A model generated the notes under the pieces. The model did no database searches and had not been told where the DNA came from. It saw only the letters and a list, made by a program, of their open reading frames with translations. A program made the translations under genes and the position numbers. 64,000 nt of DNA, taken from the NCBI GenBank assembly GCA_964613795.1, contig CAZTJR010000012.1, positions 1 to 64,000 of the forward strand, written 5' to 3'. Positions 1-9,860 of this stretch are shown in pieces. The first letter of the stretch is position 1. Each line of letters starts with the position of its first letter. This stretch comes from Chromatocurvus sp964613795. GTDB lineage: Bacteria; Pseudomonadota; Gammaproteobacteria; Pseudomonadales; Halieaceae.

Positions 1-2
1 AG

Positions 3-218
3 CCCCAGGCCGATGCGCAGGCGGAGCTCATGGCGGAATCATTTGGAATTATTGCTGATAAAGTTCTGACTAAAGAGGATTTTGAGGCGGTTCTGAGGGC
101 CAGGCTGGATGCTGGGATTGACTGTGGTGGTTCTGGTCGTGCCACAGCTGCAGGCGTGGTTGGCGTGAGTGGGCCCCTTATACTGACGAGATTGTTCAGG
201 GCTGTGCGTTATAGCTGA
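3..218 (+). CDS. C-terminal part of an unrecognised protein entering from the left edge
   Basis: The reading frame is open from base 3 and runs through the ATG at 30 to a TGA at 216-218. The encoded tail is helical and charged (ADKVLTKEDFEAVLRARLDA), followed by a Gly/Val-rich stretch that looks less protein-like. It converges with pdxA. I do not recognise the family. It may be the end of a real upstream gene, possibly frameshifted near base 130 where composition changes, or a chance frame. Confidence 0.3.
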   Translation, partial: PQADAQAELMAESFGIIADKVLTKEDFEAVLRARLDAGIDCGGSGRATAAGVVGVSGPLILTRLFRAVRYS

Positions 219-260
219 AAAACGTCTCCGCAGAGATTTTTGAGGGTTAAGACGCGGTAG

Positions 261-1244
261 TTATTCGGTCTCTGCCATTCTCACCGCCTGATCAATGGCC
301 TCCACCAGACTCCCCGCCTCCGCTTTGCCCGTCCCTGCCAGATCCAGCGCCGTGCCATGATCCACCGACGTGCGCACAATGGGCAGCCCGAGGGTAATGT
401 TGACTGCCGATCCGAATCCCGCGTATTTGAGCACCGGCAGGCCCTGGTCGTGGTACATCGCCAGCACCACATCCATGCCCTTGAGTGCGCGTGGGGTAAA
501 GGCGGTATCCGCGGGCAATGGTCCGATAAGCTGCAGGCCATTGCTGCGCAGGGCTTCCAGTACCGGTGAAATAACCTCGATTTCCTCTCGGCCAAGATGA
601 CCACCTTCGCCTGCATGGGGGTTCAGCCCGAGCACGGCAATGCGCGGCGCCGGAATACCGAAGCGACGCTGCATGTCTGCATGGAGGATCTTAATAGTCG
701 CGGTAAGGCTGTCCTGCGTGATCGCGGCCGGCACGTCGGCAAGCGCCAGGTGAGTCGTGGCCAGGGCCACGCGCAATCCGCCCGCGGCCAGCAGCATGAC
801 GACCCGCGGCGTGCCGGTTTTTTCCGCCAGGTATTCCGTATGCCCGCTGAAAGGAATGCCCGCATCGTTGATGACCGACTTCTGTATCGGGCAGGTCACC
901 ATCCCGGCATACTCATGGTTCAGGCAGCCCGCGATCGCGATATCCAGGGTATCCAGCACATAAGGCGCGTTCTGCGGCTCCAGCTGGCCCGCCGTGACGG
1001 GCGTGCGCAGCGGGCAGTGCCGGACTGCCAGTGTGCCCGCCGGATAATGTGAGCCCGATTCCCCCGGCTCGGGTGCGTCAACCAGACGGATATCAAGATG
1101 CAGCGCGCGTGCGCGGTGGGCGAGCAGGTCGCGATCGGCAATGGCGACCAGTGGCACTGGCTGCGGCCGCATTGCCGTCATAAGAAGAATGTCGGGGCCA
1201 ATCCCGGCGGGTTCTCCTGCGGTAACGGCAATCTGCTGCGCCAT
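261..1244 (-). CDS. pdxA: 4-hydroxythreonine-4-phosphate dehydrogenase PdxA
   Basis: PdxA oxidises 4-phosphohydroxy-L-threonine with NAD and, after decarboxylation, supplies 3-amino-1-hydroxyacetone phosphate for pyridoxal 5'-phosphate synthesis in the cytoplasm. The N-terminus shows the family motif GEPAGIGPD. The three metal-ligand histidines are visible in GHTEYLAEKTG, LNPHAGEGG and MYHDQGLPVLKY, and the 327-residue length is normal. The frame extends to 1271, but I chose the ATG at 1244 because AAAGGAGG lies nine bases before it. The gene follows surA by about 66 bp on the same strand, the usual lptD-surA-pdxA order. The expected next gene, rsmA (ksgA), is not visible in the remaining 260 bp. 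Confidence 0.96.
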   Translation of the reverse strand: MAQQIAVTAGEPAGIGPDILLMTAMRPQPVPLVAIADRDLLAHRARALHLDIRLVDAPEPGESGSHYPAGTLAVRHCPLRTPVTAGQLEPQNAPYVLDTLDIAIAGCLNHEYAGMVTCPIQKSVINDAGIPFSGHTEYLAEKTGTPRVVMLLAAGGLRVALATTHLALADVPAAITQDSLTATIKILHADMQRRFGIPAPRIAVLGLNPHAGEGGHLGREEIEVISPVLEALRSNGLQLIGPLPADTAFTPRALKGMDVVLAMYHDQGLPVLKYAGFGSAVNITLGLPIVRTSVDHGTALDLAGTGKAEAGSLVEAIDQAVRMAETE

Positions 1245-1310
1245 GCAATTCAGCCTCCTTTGCGGTGCCATACTGGCGGCCTCTCAGTCTGTCTGTCCTG
1301 GCGAACGAGC

Positions 1311-2606
1311 TTACTTGATATCGACAAAGGCCTCGTCGCGAATCATCTGCAGCCAGGCTTCCAGTTCCTCGTCGTACTTGCGCTGGTGCAGGTATTCCGT
1401 GGCGCGGGCAATGCGCGCCTCCTCGCTGGTATCTTTCACGCGGCGGTCTTCCACCTGAATGATATGCCAGCCAAACTGGCTGCGCACGGGCGGCGACACG
1501 TCGCCGATCTCGGTGGAGGCCATCATGTTCTCGAACGCCGGGACCATCTGGCCTTTGCTGGTCCAGCCGAGTGAGCCCCCTTCAGACGCGGAGCCGATGT
1601 CTTCGGAATGCTCCCGGGCGAGCTCGGCGAAGTCGGCGCCGTCTTCCTCAACCTGGCGCTTCAGGTCAGCGATTTTCTCACGTGCCTGCTCGTCGGTGAG
1701 AATTTCCGAGGGGGTCACCAGAATATGCCGGACCAGGGTCTGATCCTGGGTCTGCTTGCCGCCGCGCAGGCTGCTGAGGTGAACCAGGTGGAGGCCGCTC
1801 GGCGAGCGGAATACGTCGGTGGTGTCGCCGACGTCCAGTTCCGTGACCACGTCCTGGTACAGCGATGGCAGGTCATCCCGCTTGCGCCAGCCCAGGTCGC
1901 CGCCGGTGTAGGCGAATTCGGCCTCGCTGCTGGCCATGACTTCGTCGAAGCGCTCGCCACTGCGGATACGCGCCAGACGCTGTTCGGTATGCTCGCGCGC
2001 GGATTCCTCGAAGTCGCTTGACGCACGGGAGGGTATTGGCAGCAGCGCGTGCATGACACGGTATTCGGGCTCAACCAGTTTCTGGCCTTCCTCGGTTTCG
2101 AGAAAGTTCTCCACCTCCTGTTCGGCAATGGATACCCGCTGGTTGACGTTGCCCATCTGCACCCGCTGTAGAATCATCTCCTGCCGTACCTGTTCGCGCA
2201 TCGCGACGTAGGAACGCCCCTCCTGCTCCAGGGTCTGGCGGAACTGATCAAGCGTCAGACGGTTCTGCGCGGCGATACGCTGCATGGCGCTGTCGAGCTC
2301 GGCATCGGAAATGCGTACGCCATAGCGCTCGCCCATCTGCATCTGGATGCTGTCCAGCACCAGGCGGTCTAGCGTTTCACGGATGAGCTCGTCCTCGGGC
2401 GGTGGCTCAACGCCGCGGGCTTCCAGATTCTGACTCACGGTTGCGAGGCGCTCGCGCAGTTCGCTGGCGAGAATGATGTCGTCGTCGACGATGGCGACGA
2501 TCTGGTCGATCATTTCGGTTTCGGCCTGTGCCGCCTGCCCGAGCAGGAGTGTCAGTGCGGTGGCGCAGGCGCCGCCGAGCTGCATGAGTTGACGTTTAAT
2601 AGTCAC
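1311..2606 (-). CDS. surA: Periplasmic chaperone / peptidyl-prolyl isomerase SurA
   Basis: SurA escorts unfolded outer-membrane proteins, including LptD, across the periplasm. The 431-residue product has a signal peptide (about residues 1-28, ending AQA), a helical SurA N-terminal domain, and two parvulin rotamase domains at roughly 175-275 and 287-393. The second carries the well-conserved GGSLGWTSKGQMVPAFE and SQFGWHIIQVEDRR signatures. Its start codon overlaps the 3' end of lptD by 11 bp, so the client gene and its chaperone are likely translationally coupled. A C-terminal helix follows the second rotamase domain, as in the E. coli protein. Nothing looks damaged. Confidence 0.96.
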   Translation of the reverse strand: MTIKRQLMQLGGACATALTLLLGQAAQAETEMIDQIVAIVDDDIILASELRERLATVSQNLEARGVEPPPEDELIRETLDRLVLDSIQMQMGERYGVRISDAELDSAMQRIAAQNRLTLDQFRQTLEQEGRSYVAMREQVRQEMILQRVQMGNVNQRVSIAEQEVENFLETEEGQKLVEPEYRVMHALLPIPSRASSDFEESAREHTEQRLARIRSGERFDEVMASSEAEFAYTGGDLGWRKRDDLPSLYQDVVTELDVGDTTDVFRSPSGLHLVHLSSLRGGKQTQDQTLVRHILVTPSEILTDEQAREKIADLKRQVEEDGADFAELAREHSEDIGSASEGGSLGWTSKGQMVPAFENMMASTEIGDVSPPVRSQFGWHIIQVEDRRVKDTSEEARIARATEYLHQRKYDEELEAWLQMIRDEAFVDIK

Positions 2607-5130
2607 GTGGTCGGAACCCCCGGATCATGTCTGTCATCAGTGCCTCGACCTGGCTGCCAACGCCGCCGAGCCCCTTGAGAACGAACTGCGCCTGGACGGC
2701 GCGTTCCCGCTCAAGGTTGGGTGCATTGAAGTCGGGAAAGGCACCGCGCGCGGTGTCAAAATAGCGCAGGTGCAGTAAACGAATTGTAAAACAACAACTA
2801 TCATATTCGATGCCGAACATATCTTCCACGCTGCGGTTGGCCTGCACGCTGTAGTTCCAGGCCGCGAACACCCGCCATTCATCGTTGACCGGATAGAACG
2901 TGGACATGTGGGCCTGGGCCGTGACCGGCTGGTTGCCAACCAGCGTGACCGGGCGACGGTAGGTATAGCCGACGTTGATCAGATGGCCATCGCTGCGCTC
3001 GTAATTGGCCTGGGCGTTGCCCGCGTTCATCTTGCCGGTCGAGGCGTCATATTGAGCGCTGGCTCTCAGGCTTAGACGATCGTTGGGGAAAAAGTTCAGC
3101 TCGCCGGCCATCTCCGAATTGGAGCGCTGCAGCTCCGGTGCGCCGGGGGTGACACGCACGCGACGGTTCTCGAAATAGACAATCTGGCCGAGGCTGGCGT
3201 TGAACATTTCGCGTCCGTCGCGCTCGTCGAGCAGGCGCGTGGTAAGCCCGATGGCGAGCTGGTTGGCGTCATCCAGGCGGTCGCGACCCGAGAAGCGGGT
3301 GTCGCGGAACAGCTGGTTGTAGGTAAAGGTGAGTTCGGCGCTGTCAAAGTCGGGCTGGTCACTCTGGTCGTCATAGCTGCTGTAGAGGTAGTACAGGCGC
3401 GGTTCAAGGGTCTGGATAAAACCCCGGTTGAGAATGCTGAAGTCGCGCTCGAAATACAGGCCGCCGTCCATGCTCAGCAGCCCGGATGCCGCGCCCGGTG
3501 TGTTGTTCTCGGAGAGCGTGTTGTCTTCCAGTGAGTACTGCAGAAACCGGTATTTGGCGGTGGTGCGCAAAAAACCGGACTCCCAGAGCATGGGGTAGGC
3601 GACGCCGGCTTCCGCATATAAACGCTGGCCCACCACCAGATCCTCGCTGCTGTCGAAGTTGGAGTACTGGGCCTCCAGGATCGGATCGAAACTGAAGGGC
3701 TCGAGGTCGCTGCGCTTTTGCAGCGTGATCTGCGGTAACTTCTTGTAGTCGTTGCGAATATCGTCGGCCAGCGACTGGAACTGCTGGGCCTCGACATTCA
3801 CCAGCCAGTCATCACCCAGATAGTCGAGGCTGGCAAACTGCAGCAGGTTCACCTCGCGCCGGGTTTCCAGGTTGGAGGTCTCCAGGTCGCGGATGAAATT
3901 GCGGTCACTGACCTCGGAGAAGTCAATGCGCGAGCGCCAGCGCTGGCCGTACAGGCCGTCCTGCTCCACGCGGGCCAGCCAGCGGGAGGTATCGCGCTCG
4001 TCCGGAAAGTCGGCGCGAAACTGTTCGTCGTCGGGCAGGTAACTGCCGCCCACCAGCCACCTGCCGCGCGATGAATCCAGGTAGCGTGCCTGCAGTTCGT
4101 GGTTGGTGCCGCGCTCCTGGATCAGGCGCGGCGTGTACAGCAGGTCGTAGTTGGGGGCCAGATTGATGTAGAAGGGCAGGGTGATATCCAGGCCGCCACG
4201 GCTGTCATTGCCGGCGGTAGGGAACAGCAGGCCGGTGCGACGGCGATCGTCAATCGGAAAGCTGATCCACGGCGCATAGAAAAACGGCACGCCGGCGGCG
4301 GAGAGAACGGCACCGCGGGCCACGCCGCGCCCGCTGTCGGGGTCCAGGGTCATCTGGCGGGTCTCCAGCAGCCAGTCGGCATTGCCCGGCGCGCAATAGG
4401 TCAACGAGCCGTCTTCCACCTGGATCAGATTGTCGGCGTCGCGGCTGAGCAGGGCGGCGCTACCGCGCATGTGCTGCTCATGCAGGACAAACCGGCTGTT
4501 CTCGAGCCTGACTTCCCCGGTGCGGGAGAAGAATTCACCGCGGCTGCCCCGCAGCAGTATGCCCGGCTCGCGCAGCGTAATGTCGCCCTCGAGCTCTCCC
4601 TTTGCGGATTCGCGGTCGTAGTTGGCGCTGTCACCGCGCAGGTCGCGGTAGCCCTGGGTGACCTCGACTCCGCCCTGCATGCGCACGGTGTCGCCCTCGA
4701 GTTCGGTGCGGGATGCCGTTGCCTCAATGTCTGAGGTGTCGGGATCGCCGCCGCCGCGGCCGGCCTTCGGGTCGATGTAGGCGCCGCCGCACAGGCGACA
4801 CTCACGATCCCGCATTGCCTCGGGCAGCTGATCATAAGGAACCCAGTCGAGCGGAGACTGCGACGCTACCACTTCCTCACGCAGGGACAGTGCGCTGTCT
4901 GTCGTGGCCTTGTCCGCGGGTAATGACGCACGACTGTCGTCCTCGCCGCTGGCCTCCTCACTGCCGCTCTGCTCGCCGCTGGTTTCCTGCGTCGCTACAC
5001 AGTCAGCGCTAGCGCTGGCTCCGCAGGCCGGTGCGTTGCTATCCTGCGGCCAGCCGACAACGGGCGAAACGCAGATAGCGCCGAGGGCGAGTCGGCGCAG
5101 CGCCCGACGGAAAGCAGTTGGCAGACTCAT
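2596..5130 (-). CDS. lptD: LPS-assembly outer membrane protein LptD
   Basis: LptD forms the outer-membrane beta barrel that, with LptE, inserts lipopolysaccharide into the outer leaflet. The 844-residue product starts with a signal peptide (basic RRALRRLALG then a hydrophobic run to about residue 28). An acidic, Ser-rich stretch follows, then the OstA/jellyroll domain (about 150-280), then the barrel. Cysteines that would make the inter-domain disulfides are visible: a CRLC pair before the jellyroll and the adjacent CC pair near the C-terminus (DSCCFTIRL). The frame extends to 5223, but MSLPTAFRR at 5130 begins a proper signal sequence. It diverges from amgK. Confidence 0.95.
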   Translation of the reverse strand: MSLPTAFRRALRRLALGAICVSPVVGWPQDSNAPACGASASADCVATQETSGEQSGSEEASGEDDSRASLPADKATTDSALSLREEVVASQSPLDWVPYDQLPEAMRDRECRLCGGAYIDPKAGRGGGDPDTSDIEATASRTELEGDTVRMQGGVEVTQGYRDLRGDSANYDRESAKGELEGDITLREPGILLRGSRGEFFSRTGEVRLENSRFVLHEQHMRGSAALLSRDADNLIQVEDGSLTYCAPGNADWLLETRQMTLDPDSGRGVARGAVLSAAGVPFFYAPWISFPIDDRRRTGLLFPTAGNDSRGGLDITLPFYINLAPNYDLLYTPRLIQERGTNHELQARYLDSSRGRWLVGGSYLPDDEQFRADFPDERDTSRWLARVEQDGLYGQRWRSRIDFSEVSDRNFIRDLETSNLETRREVNLLQFASLDYLGDDWLVNVEAQQFQSLADDIRNDYKKLPQITLQKRSDLEPFSFDPILEAQYSNFDSSEDLVVGQRLYAEAGVAYPMLWESGFLRTTAKYRFLQYSLEDNTLSENNTPGAASGLLSMDGGLYFERDFSILNRGFIQTLEPRLYYLYSSYDDQSDQPDFDSAELTFTYNQLFRDTRFSGRDRLDDANQLAIGLTTRLLDERDGREMFNASLGQIVYFENRRVRVTPGAPELQRSNSEMAGELNFFPNDRLSLRASAQYDASTGKMNAGNAQANYERSDGHLINVGYTYRRPVTLVGNQPVTAQAHMSTFYPVNDEWRVFAAWNYSVQANRSVEDMFGIEYDSCCFTIRLLHLRYFDTARGAFPDFNAPNLERERAVQAQFVLKGLGGVGSQVEALMTDMIRGFRPRDY

Positions 5131-5270
5131 AACAGGGATGATGTGCGTTCTTTGATTCCGGAAAGTGACAGAGGAGGACCCGTGGCCGTGATGATAAAGC
5201 ATCGTCCCGCGATTGTCCGGCAAAAACTGGGCGGCGCCTGCGCGATTGGACCGCGCGGCGGGCGCTGCTG
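5131..5270. promoter_or_regulatory. Divergent intergenic region lptD / amgK
   Basis: These 140 bp separate the starts of lptD (leftward) and amgK (rightward), so both promoters must lie here or just inside the genes. I see no sigma-70 boxes convincing enough to place, and no inverted repeat of note. Confidence 0.35.
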
Positions 5271-6392
5271 ATGCGGCCCGTACCCGAGGCCCTCATGCCC
5301 TGGATAAGCGAGGCACTGGCGCCGGAGACTGTGCTGTCCGGGCTGCAGCCGGTTGCCGGGGACGCCAGTTTCCGCCGCTACTTCCGGCTGCATACCGATA
5401 CGCGCAGCGTGATTGTGTGCGAATCGCCCCCCGAAAAAGAGAAGAACACAGAATTTCTTGGCGTGCGGCATCTTCTGGAGGGCGCTGGCGTGCGCGTGCC
5501 CGCCCTCATTGCTGCCGACAATCGGCGTGGCTATTTTCTGCTTGAGGATCTCGGCGACGGGCAGCTGCTGCCTGCGCTGACGGCATCCTCGGCGGACGCG
5601 CTGTACCAAAAGGCAATCGGGATGCTGGTGGGCCTGGCGACGGCGCGGGTGCCGCGGGTCGGCCCCGGGGCGCTCCCGGCCTACTCGGCGGAGTTACTGC
5701 GCCGGGAGATGGACCTGTTTCCGGTCTGGTTCGTGCGCCGGCTGCTGGGGGCGCCGGCCGAGGCGCCACCGCCGCCGATGTTCGAGGCATTGTGCGCACG
5801 GCTTCTGGAGAGTGCCGCGGCCCAGCCCCGCGTGCCGGTGCACCGGGACTTCCACAGTCGCAATCTCATGCTGCTGCCGGGAGGAGAGCTGGCCACCATC
5901 GATTTTCAGGACGCGGTGATGGGCCCGCTGACCTATGATGCCGCGTCCCTGTTCAAGGATTGCTACCTGCGCTGGCCGAGAGCGCGAGTCGAGGGCTGGG
6001 CGCTGGCGCTGCGCGATGCCTTTCTGGCCGCCGGGGTTCTCTCCAGCGAACTGGCCAGCGACACCGCATTCCTGCGTGCGTTTGACCTCATAGGTCTGCA
6101 GCGTCACATCAAGGTGCTGGGCATTTTCGCGCGCCTGCACCTGCGCGATGGCAAGGATGGCTATCTTGCCGACCTGCCGCGGGTGGTGGCCTACGTTGAG
6201 GAGGTGTTCGACCGCTATCCCGACGAGCAGGCGGTGCAGGATTTTGCGCGCTGGTTCCGCGGATCGCTGCGACCTTTGATAGAGCAGCAGCCCTGGTGGC
6301 GGGTGGTTGGCGGGGCCAGTGGCGACGATCCTGACGGCGGTCCTGACGGCGATCGTGGCAGTGTCCGTGATGGCGCGCATGACGGTGTATAG
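5271..6392 (+). CDS. amgK: N-acetylmuramate/N-acetylglucosamine kinase AmgK
   Basis: AmgK phosphorylates the anomeric position of MurNAc (and GlcNAc) in the cell-wall recycling route that bypasses de novo UDP-MurNAc synthesis. The 373-residue product is an aminoglycoside-phosphotransferase-fold kinase. GDASFRRYFRL lies near residue 40, the catalytic VHRDFHSRNLML loop near 190, and the metal-binding IDFQDAVMGPLTYDAASL just after. It sits divergent from lptD and three bases before murU, the arrangement known in Pseudomonas. The ATG at 5295 (MPWISEALAP) is an alternative start and has a better GAGG upstream. The last 30 residues are Asp/Gly-rich and probably disordered. Confidence 0.93.
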   Translation: MRPVPEALMPWISEALAPETVLSGLQPVAGDASFRRYFRLHTDTRSVIVCESPPEKEKNTEFLGVRHLLEGAGVRVPALIAADNRRGYFLLEDLGDGQLLPALTASSADALYQKAIGMLVGLATARVPRVGPGALPAYSAELLRREMDLFPVWFVRRLLGAPAEAPPPPMFEALCARLLESAAAQPRVPVHRDFHSRNLMLLPGGELATIDFQDAVMGPLTYDAASLFKDCYLRWPRARVEGWALALRDAFLAAGVLSSELASDTAFLRAFDLIGLQRHIKVLGIFARLHLRDGKDGYLADLPRVVAYVEEVFDRYPDEQAVQDFARWFRGSLRPLIEQQPWWRVVGGASGDDPDGGPDGDRGSVRDGAHDGV

Positions 6393-6395
6393 GCG

Positions 6396-7097
6396 ATGAC
6401 CGCGATCAAGGCGATGATTCTGGCGGCGGGGCGCGGCGAGCGCATGCGGCCGTTGACCGATCACATCCCCAAGCCGCTGCTGCAGGTGGGCGGTATGCCG
6501 CTGATCGAGTACCACATCCGCCGGCTGGTGGCGGCCGGCATCAACGAGCTGGTGATCAATGTCTCCCACCTCGGGGAGCAGATTGTCGATGCCTGCGGCG
6601 ACGGCAGTCGCTGGGGCGCGCGTATTGCCTGGTCGCGGGAGGCCCAGCCCCTGGAGACCGCTGGCGGTATTCTGCGGGCGCTGCCGCTGCTGGATACCCC
6701 CGCCTTCCTGGTGGTCAACGCCGATGTGTGGATGGACTTCGACGCCACTGCGCTGGCGGCGCGTGCCCGTGCCTTGCCTCCGCGCTGCGCGCACCTGCTG
6801 TTTGCGGCGAATCCAGCGCACCACCGCGGTGGTGACTTCGCCCTCTCCGGCGCGCGCGTGGTGACCGCGGGGCCGGATCGTCCCAGCGTCACCTTTACCG
6901 GAGTGGGCGCTTACCGTCGCGATTTCTTCGACGATGCCGACTTTCCCGCCCGCAGCGGGCCGCTGCGACCGCTGTTCGAGCGCGCGATTGCCGATGGCCG
7001 GCTCTACGGCGAGCGCCATGACGGGGCGTGGATGGACGTGGGGACGCCCGAGCGCCTGGCTGCCTTGCAAGAACAGGCTGAACTGGGTGGGACCTGA
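6396..7097 (+). CDS. murU: N-acetylmuramate alpha-1-phosphate uridylyltransferase MurU
   Basis: MurU uses UTP to turn MurNAc-1-phosphate, the AmgK product, into UDP-MurNAc. The 233-residue nucleotidyltransferase begins with the classic MILAAGRGERMRPLTDHIPK motif. The metal-binding VVNADVW lies near residue 110, and a C-terminal DVGTPERL motif is typical of this sugar-1-phosphate nucleotidyltransferase family. The distance to amgK is three bases, which indicates one transcript. A glucose-1-phosphate nucleotidyltransferase would look similar, but the pairing with amgK and the short length favour MurU. Confidence 0.93.
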   Translation: MTAIKAMILAAGRGERMRPLTDHIPKPLLQVGGMPLIEYHIRRLVAAGINELVINVSHLGEQIVDACGDGSRWGARIAWSREAQPLETAGGILRALPLLDTPAFLVVNADVWMDFDATALAARARALPPRCAHLLFAANPAHHRGGDFALSGARVVTAGPDRPSVTFTGVGAYRRDFFDDADFPARSGPLRPLFERAIADGRLYGERHDGAWMDVGTPERLAALQEQAELGGT

Positions 7098-7175
7098 TCG
7101 TGTCGGGGTGGTAGACTTCGCGCTCTGATTCAAGCCAGACAATCGCCAGATCAACCCCAGGCCAGAGACCCCGAC

Positions 7176-7844
<669 letters not shown>

Positions 7845-7852
7845 GGCACCCC

Positions 7853-9337
7853 GTGACCCCGGCAGAATTCGACGCGCTGGCGGCCGAGGGCTACAACCGT
7901 ATCCCGATCAGCCTTGAGGTCCTTGCGGACGTCGAGACCCCGATCAGCACTTATCGCAAGCTCGCCGAGGGACCCGGCTCCTATCTGTTCGAGTCCGTGC
8001 AGGGCGGCGAGAAGTGGGGGCGCTACTCCATTATCGGGCTGCCCTGCCGCACGCGGCTGGTGGTGCGTGGCCGGGAGGTGGAGGAATGGCACGACGGCGC
8101 CTGTCGTGAGCGCCATGCGGTCGACGATCCGCTGGACTTCATCGAGGCCTATGCCGGCCGCTACCGCTGCGCGCCGGTGGCCGACATGCCGGTCTTTCAC
8201 GGCGGGCTGGTCGGCTATTTCAGCTATGACACCGTGCGCTACGTGGAGCCGCGGCTCGCCGCAAGCTGCCCGCCGGATGTGATGGGTACGCCGGATATCC
8301 TGCTCATGTTGTCCGACGAGGTGCTGGTGTTCGACAACCTTGCAGGCACGCTGCGGCTTGTGGTGAACGTCGATCCCGCCGAGCCCGATGCCTTTGCCGC
8401 GGGACAGGCACGCCTAAGGGAACTGGCGGCGCGGCTGCCCCGGCAGATGCCCGAACTGCCCGCCGTCGATCTTCAGGCGCGCGACGAGGAGGCGCTGGAA
8501 AGCCGGGCGCGCTCGAGCCTGCAGCGCGAGGATTTCGAGGCAGCGGTGGAAAGCGTGCGTGAGTACGTACTCGCCGGGGACGTCATGCAGGTTGTGCCCT
8601 CCCAGCGCCTGAGCGTGCCGTTTACCGCGCCGCCCCTGAATCTGTATCGCGCGCTGCGCAATCTGAATCCCTCGCCCTATCTATATTTCCTCGACCTCGG
8701 GGATTTTCAGGTGGTGGGTTCGTCGCCGGAGATTCTCGCACGCCTGCAGGAGGGCGAGGTCACGGTGCGGCCGATCGCCGGCACCCGGCGGCGCGGACGC
8801 ACCGAGGCGGAAGACGCCGCGCTGGAGGCCGAACTTCTGGCCGATCCCAAGGAGATTGCCGAGCACCTGATGCTGATCGACCTCGGCCGCAACGACGTCG
8901 GGCGTATCGCCGAGACCGGCAGCGTAAGGCTTACCGAGAACATGCTCGTTGAGCGCTACTCCCACGTCATGCACATCGTCTCCAACGTTACCGGCCGCCT
9001 GCTGCCGGGCAGGACGGCCATGGATGTGCTGCGGGCCACCCTGCCGGCGGGTACCCTGAGCGGCGCACCGAAGATCCGCGCCATGCAGATCATCGACGAG
9101 CTCGAGCCGGTCAAGCGGGGCATCTACGGCGGCGCCGTGGGCTATCTGTCCTGGGCCGGCGACATGGATACCGCCATCACGATTCGCACCGCCGTGATCA
9201 AGGACGGCGAGCTGCATGTGCAGGCGGGGGCGGGTGTGGTGGCCGATTCCGTGCCTGCCAGCGAGTGGGAGGAAACGCTGAACAAGGCGCGTGCTGTCCT
9301 CAGGGCGGCGGCGATGGCGGCAGCGGCTGTGAAATAA
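7853..9337 (+). CDS. trpE: Anthranilate synthase component I
   Basis: TrpE makes anthranilate from chorismate, with ammonia from TrpG, as the first step of tryptophan synthesis. The 494-residue product has the N-terminal feedback domain with the LLES-like FESVQGGEKWGRYS. The C-terminal chorismate-binding domain shows NPSPYLYFLDL, GSSPEIL, RPIAGTRRRGR, EHLMLIDLGRNDVGRI and PAGTLSGAPKIRAMQII. The first codon is a GTG at 7853. Its partner trpG is about 52.6 kb downstream on the same strand, beyond a large accessory block, so the two subunits are no longer transcribed together. Confidence 0.96.
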   Translation: MTPAEFDALAAEGYNRIPISLEVLADVETPISTYRKLAEGPGSYLFESVQGGEKWGRYSIIGLPCRTRLVVRGREVEEWHDGACRERHAVDDPLDFIEAYAGRYRCAPVADMPVFHGGLVGYFSYDTVRYVEPRLAASCPPDVMGTPDILLMLSDEVLVFDNLAGTLRLVVNVDPAEPDAFAAGQARLRELAARLPRQMPELPAVDLQARDEEALESRARSSLQREDFEAAVESVREYVLAGDVMQVVPSQRLSVPFTAPPLNLYRALRNLNPSPYLYFLDLGDFQVVGSSPEILARLQEGEVTVRPIAGTRRRGRTEAEDAALEAELLADPKEIAEHLMLIDLGRNDVGRIAETGSVRLTENMLVERYSHVMHIVSNVTGRLLPGRTAMDVLRATLPAGTLSGAPKIRAMQIIDELEPVKRGIYGGAVGYLSWAGDMDTAITIRTAVIKDGELHVQAGAGVVADSVPASEWEETLNKARAVLRAAAMAAAAVK

Positions 9338-9362
9338 TGGGCGCGGCTCACGCCGTCTCTAG

Positions 9363-9860
9363 TCAGCCACTCTCAAGCCCTGATCCCTGCCGGCTCGTCT
9401 CGAGCTGAGCCCGGCTGGCGTGAATCTGCGCCACAAGCTGGCGCACGATCCGGTGCAGGTCTGCTGCATCAGCGCTATCGCGACAGGCGCTGTGGAGGTT
9501 TTGTGCCTCGACTGATGCCGTCGTCATACCAAAGGTGGCGCAAAGTCCGCCCAGCGTGTGCGCCGTTCGCTCTAATGCTGCATAGTCTCTGTCATCGAGC
9601 TGCTGCTGGAGCTGCGACAGGTAATCCGGAAGCGCCACAAGAAACTCAGTCAGCAGTTCACTGAGCATCGCCTCATCGCCATCGGCGAGCTCAACGGCAC
9701 CGCACCAGTCAACCTGGTTTTCCCATTGCTTTTGCTTGCAGCCGAGCACGCGGCTTATTTCTTGATGCAGGTTTGCCGAGTCCAGGGGTTTGGCAATGTA
9801 GCCGTCAATTCCCTGCAACAGATATTGTTCACGAGCGCCTTGCATGGCGTTGGCAAAACC
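9363..9860 (-). pseudogene. Receiver/Hpt tail of a truncated hybrid sensor kinase
   Basis: Reading leftward from about 9860, the frame opens with the end of a response-regulator receiver domain (ANAMQG, then GIDGYIAKPLDSANLHQEI with the conserved KP). It continues into an Hpt domain around LERTAHTLGGLCATFG, where the phospho-acceptor histidine sits in AHTLGG. Intact hybrid kinases of this type carry HAMP/PAS, kinase and full receiver domains upstream. All of that is missing, because the sequence right of 9860 belongs to the opposite-strand autotransporter remnant. The open frame continues to 10124, but that extension is antisense to the autotransporter and does not resemble a receiver. Confidence 0.75.

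Noticed and set aside
195..240. Weak inverted repeat with A and T runs between the left-edge ORF and pdxA as a bidirectional terminator
   Set aside because: Only three to four GC-containing pairs form a stem, with mismatches; too weak to call.
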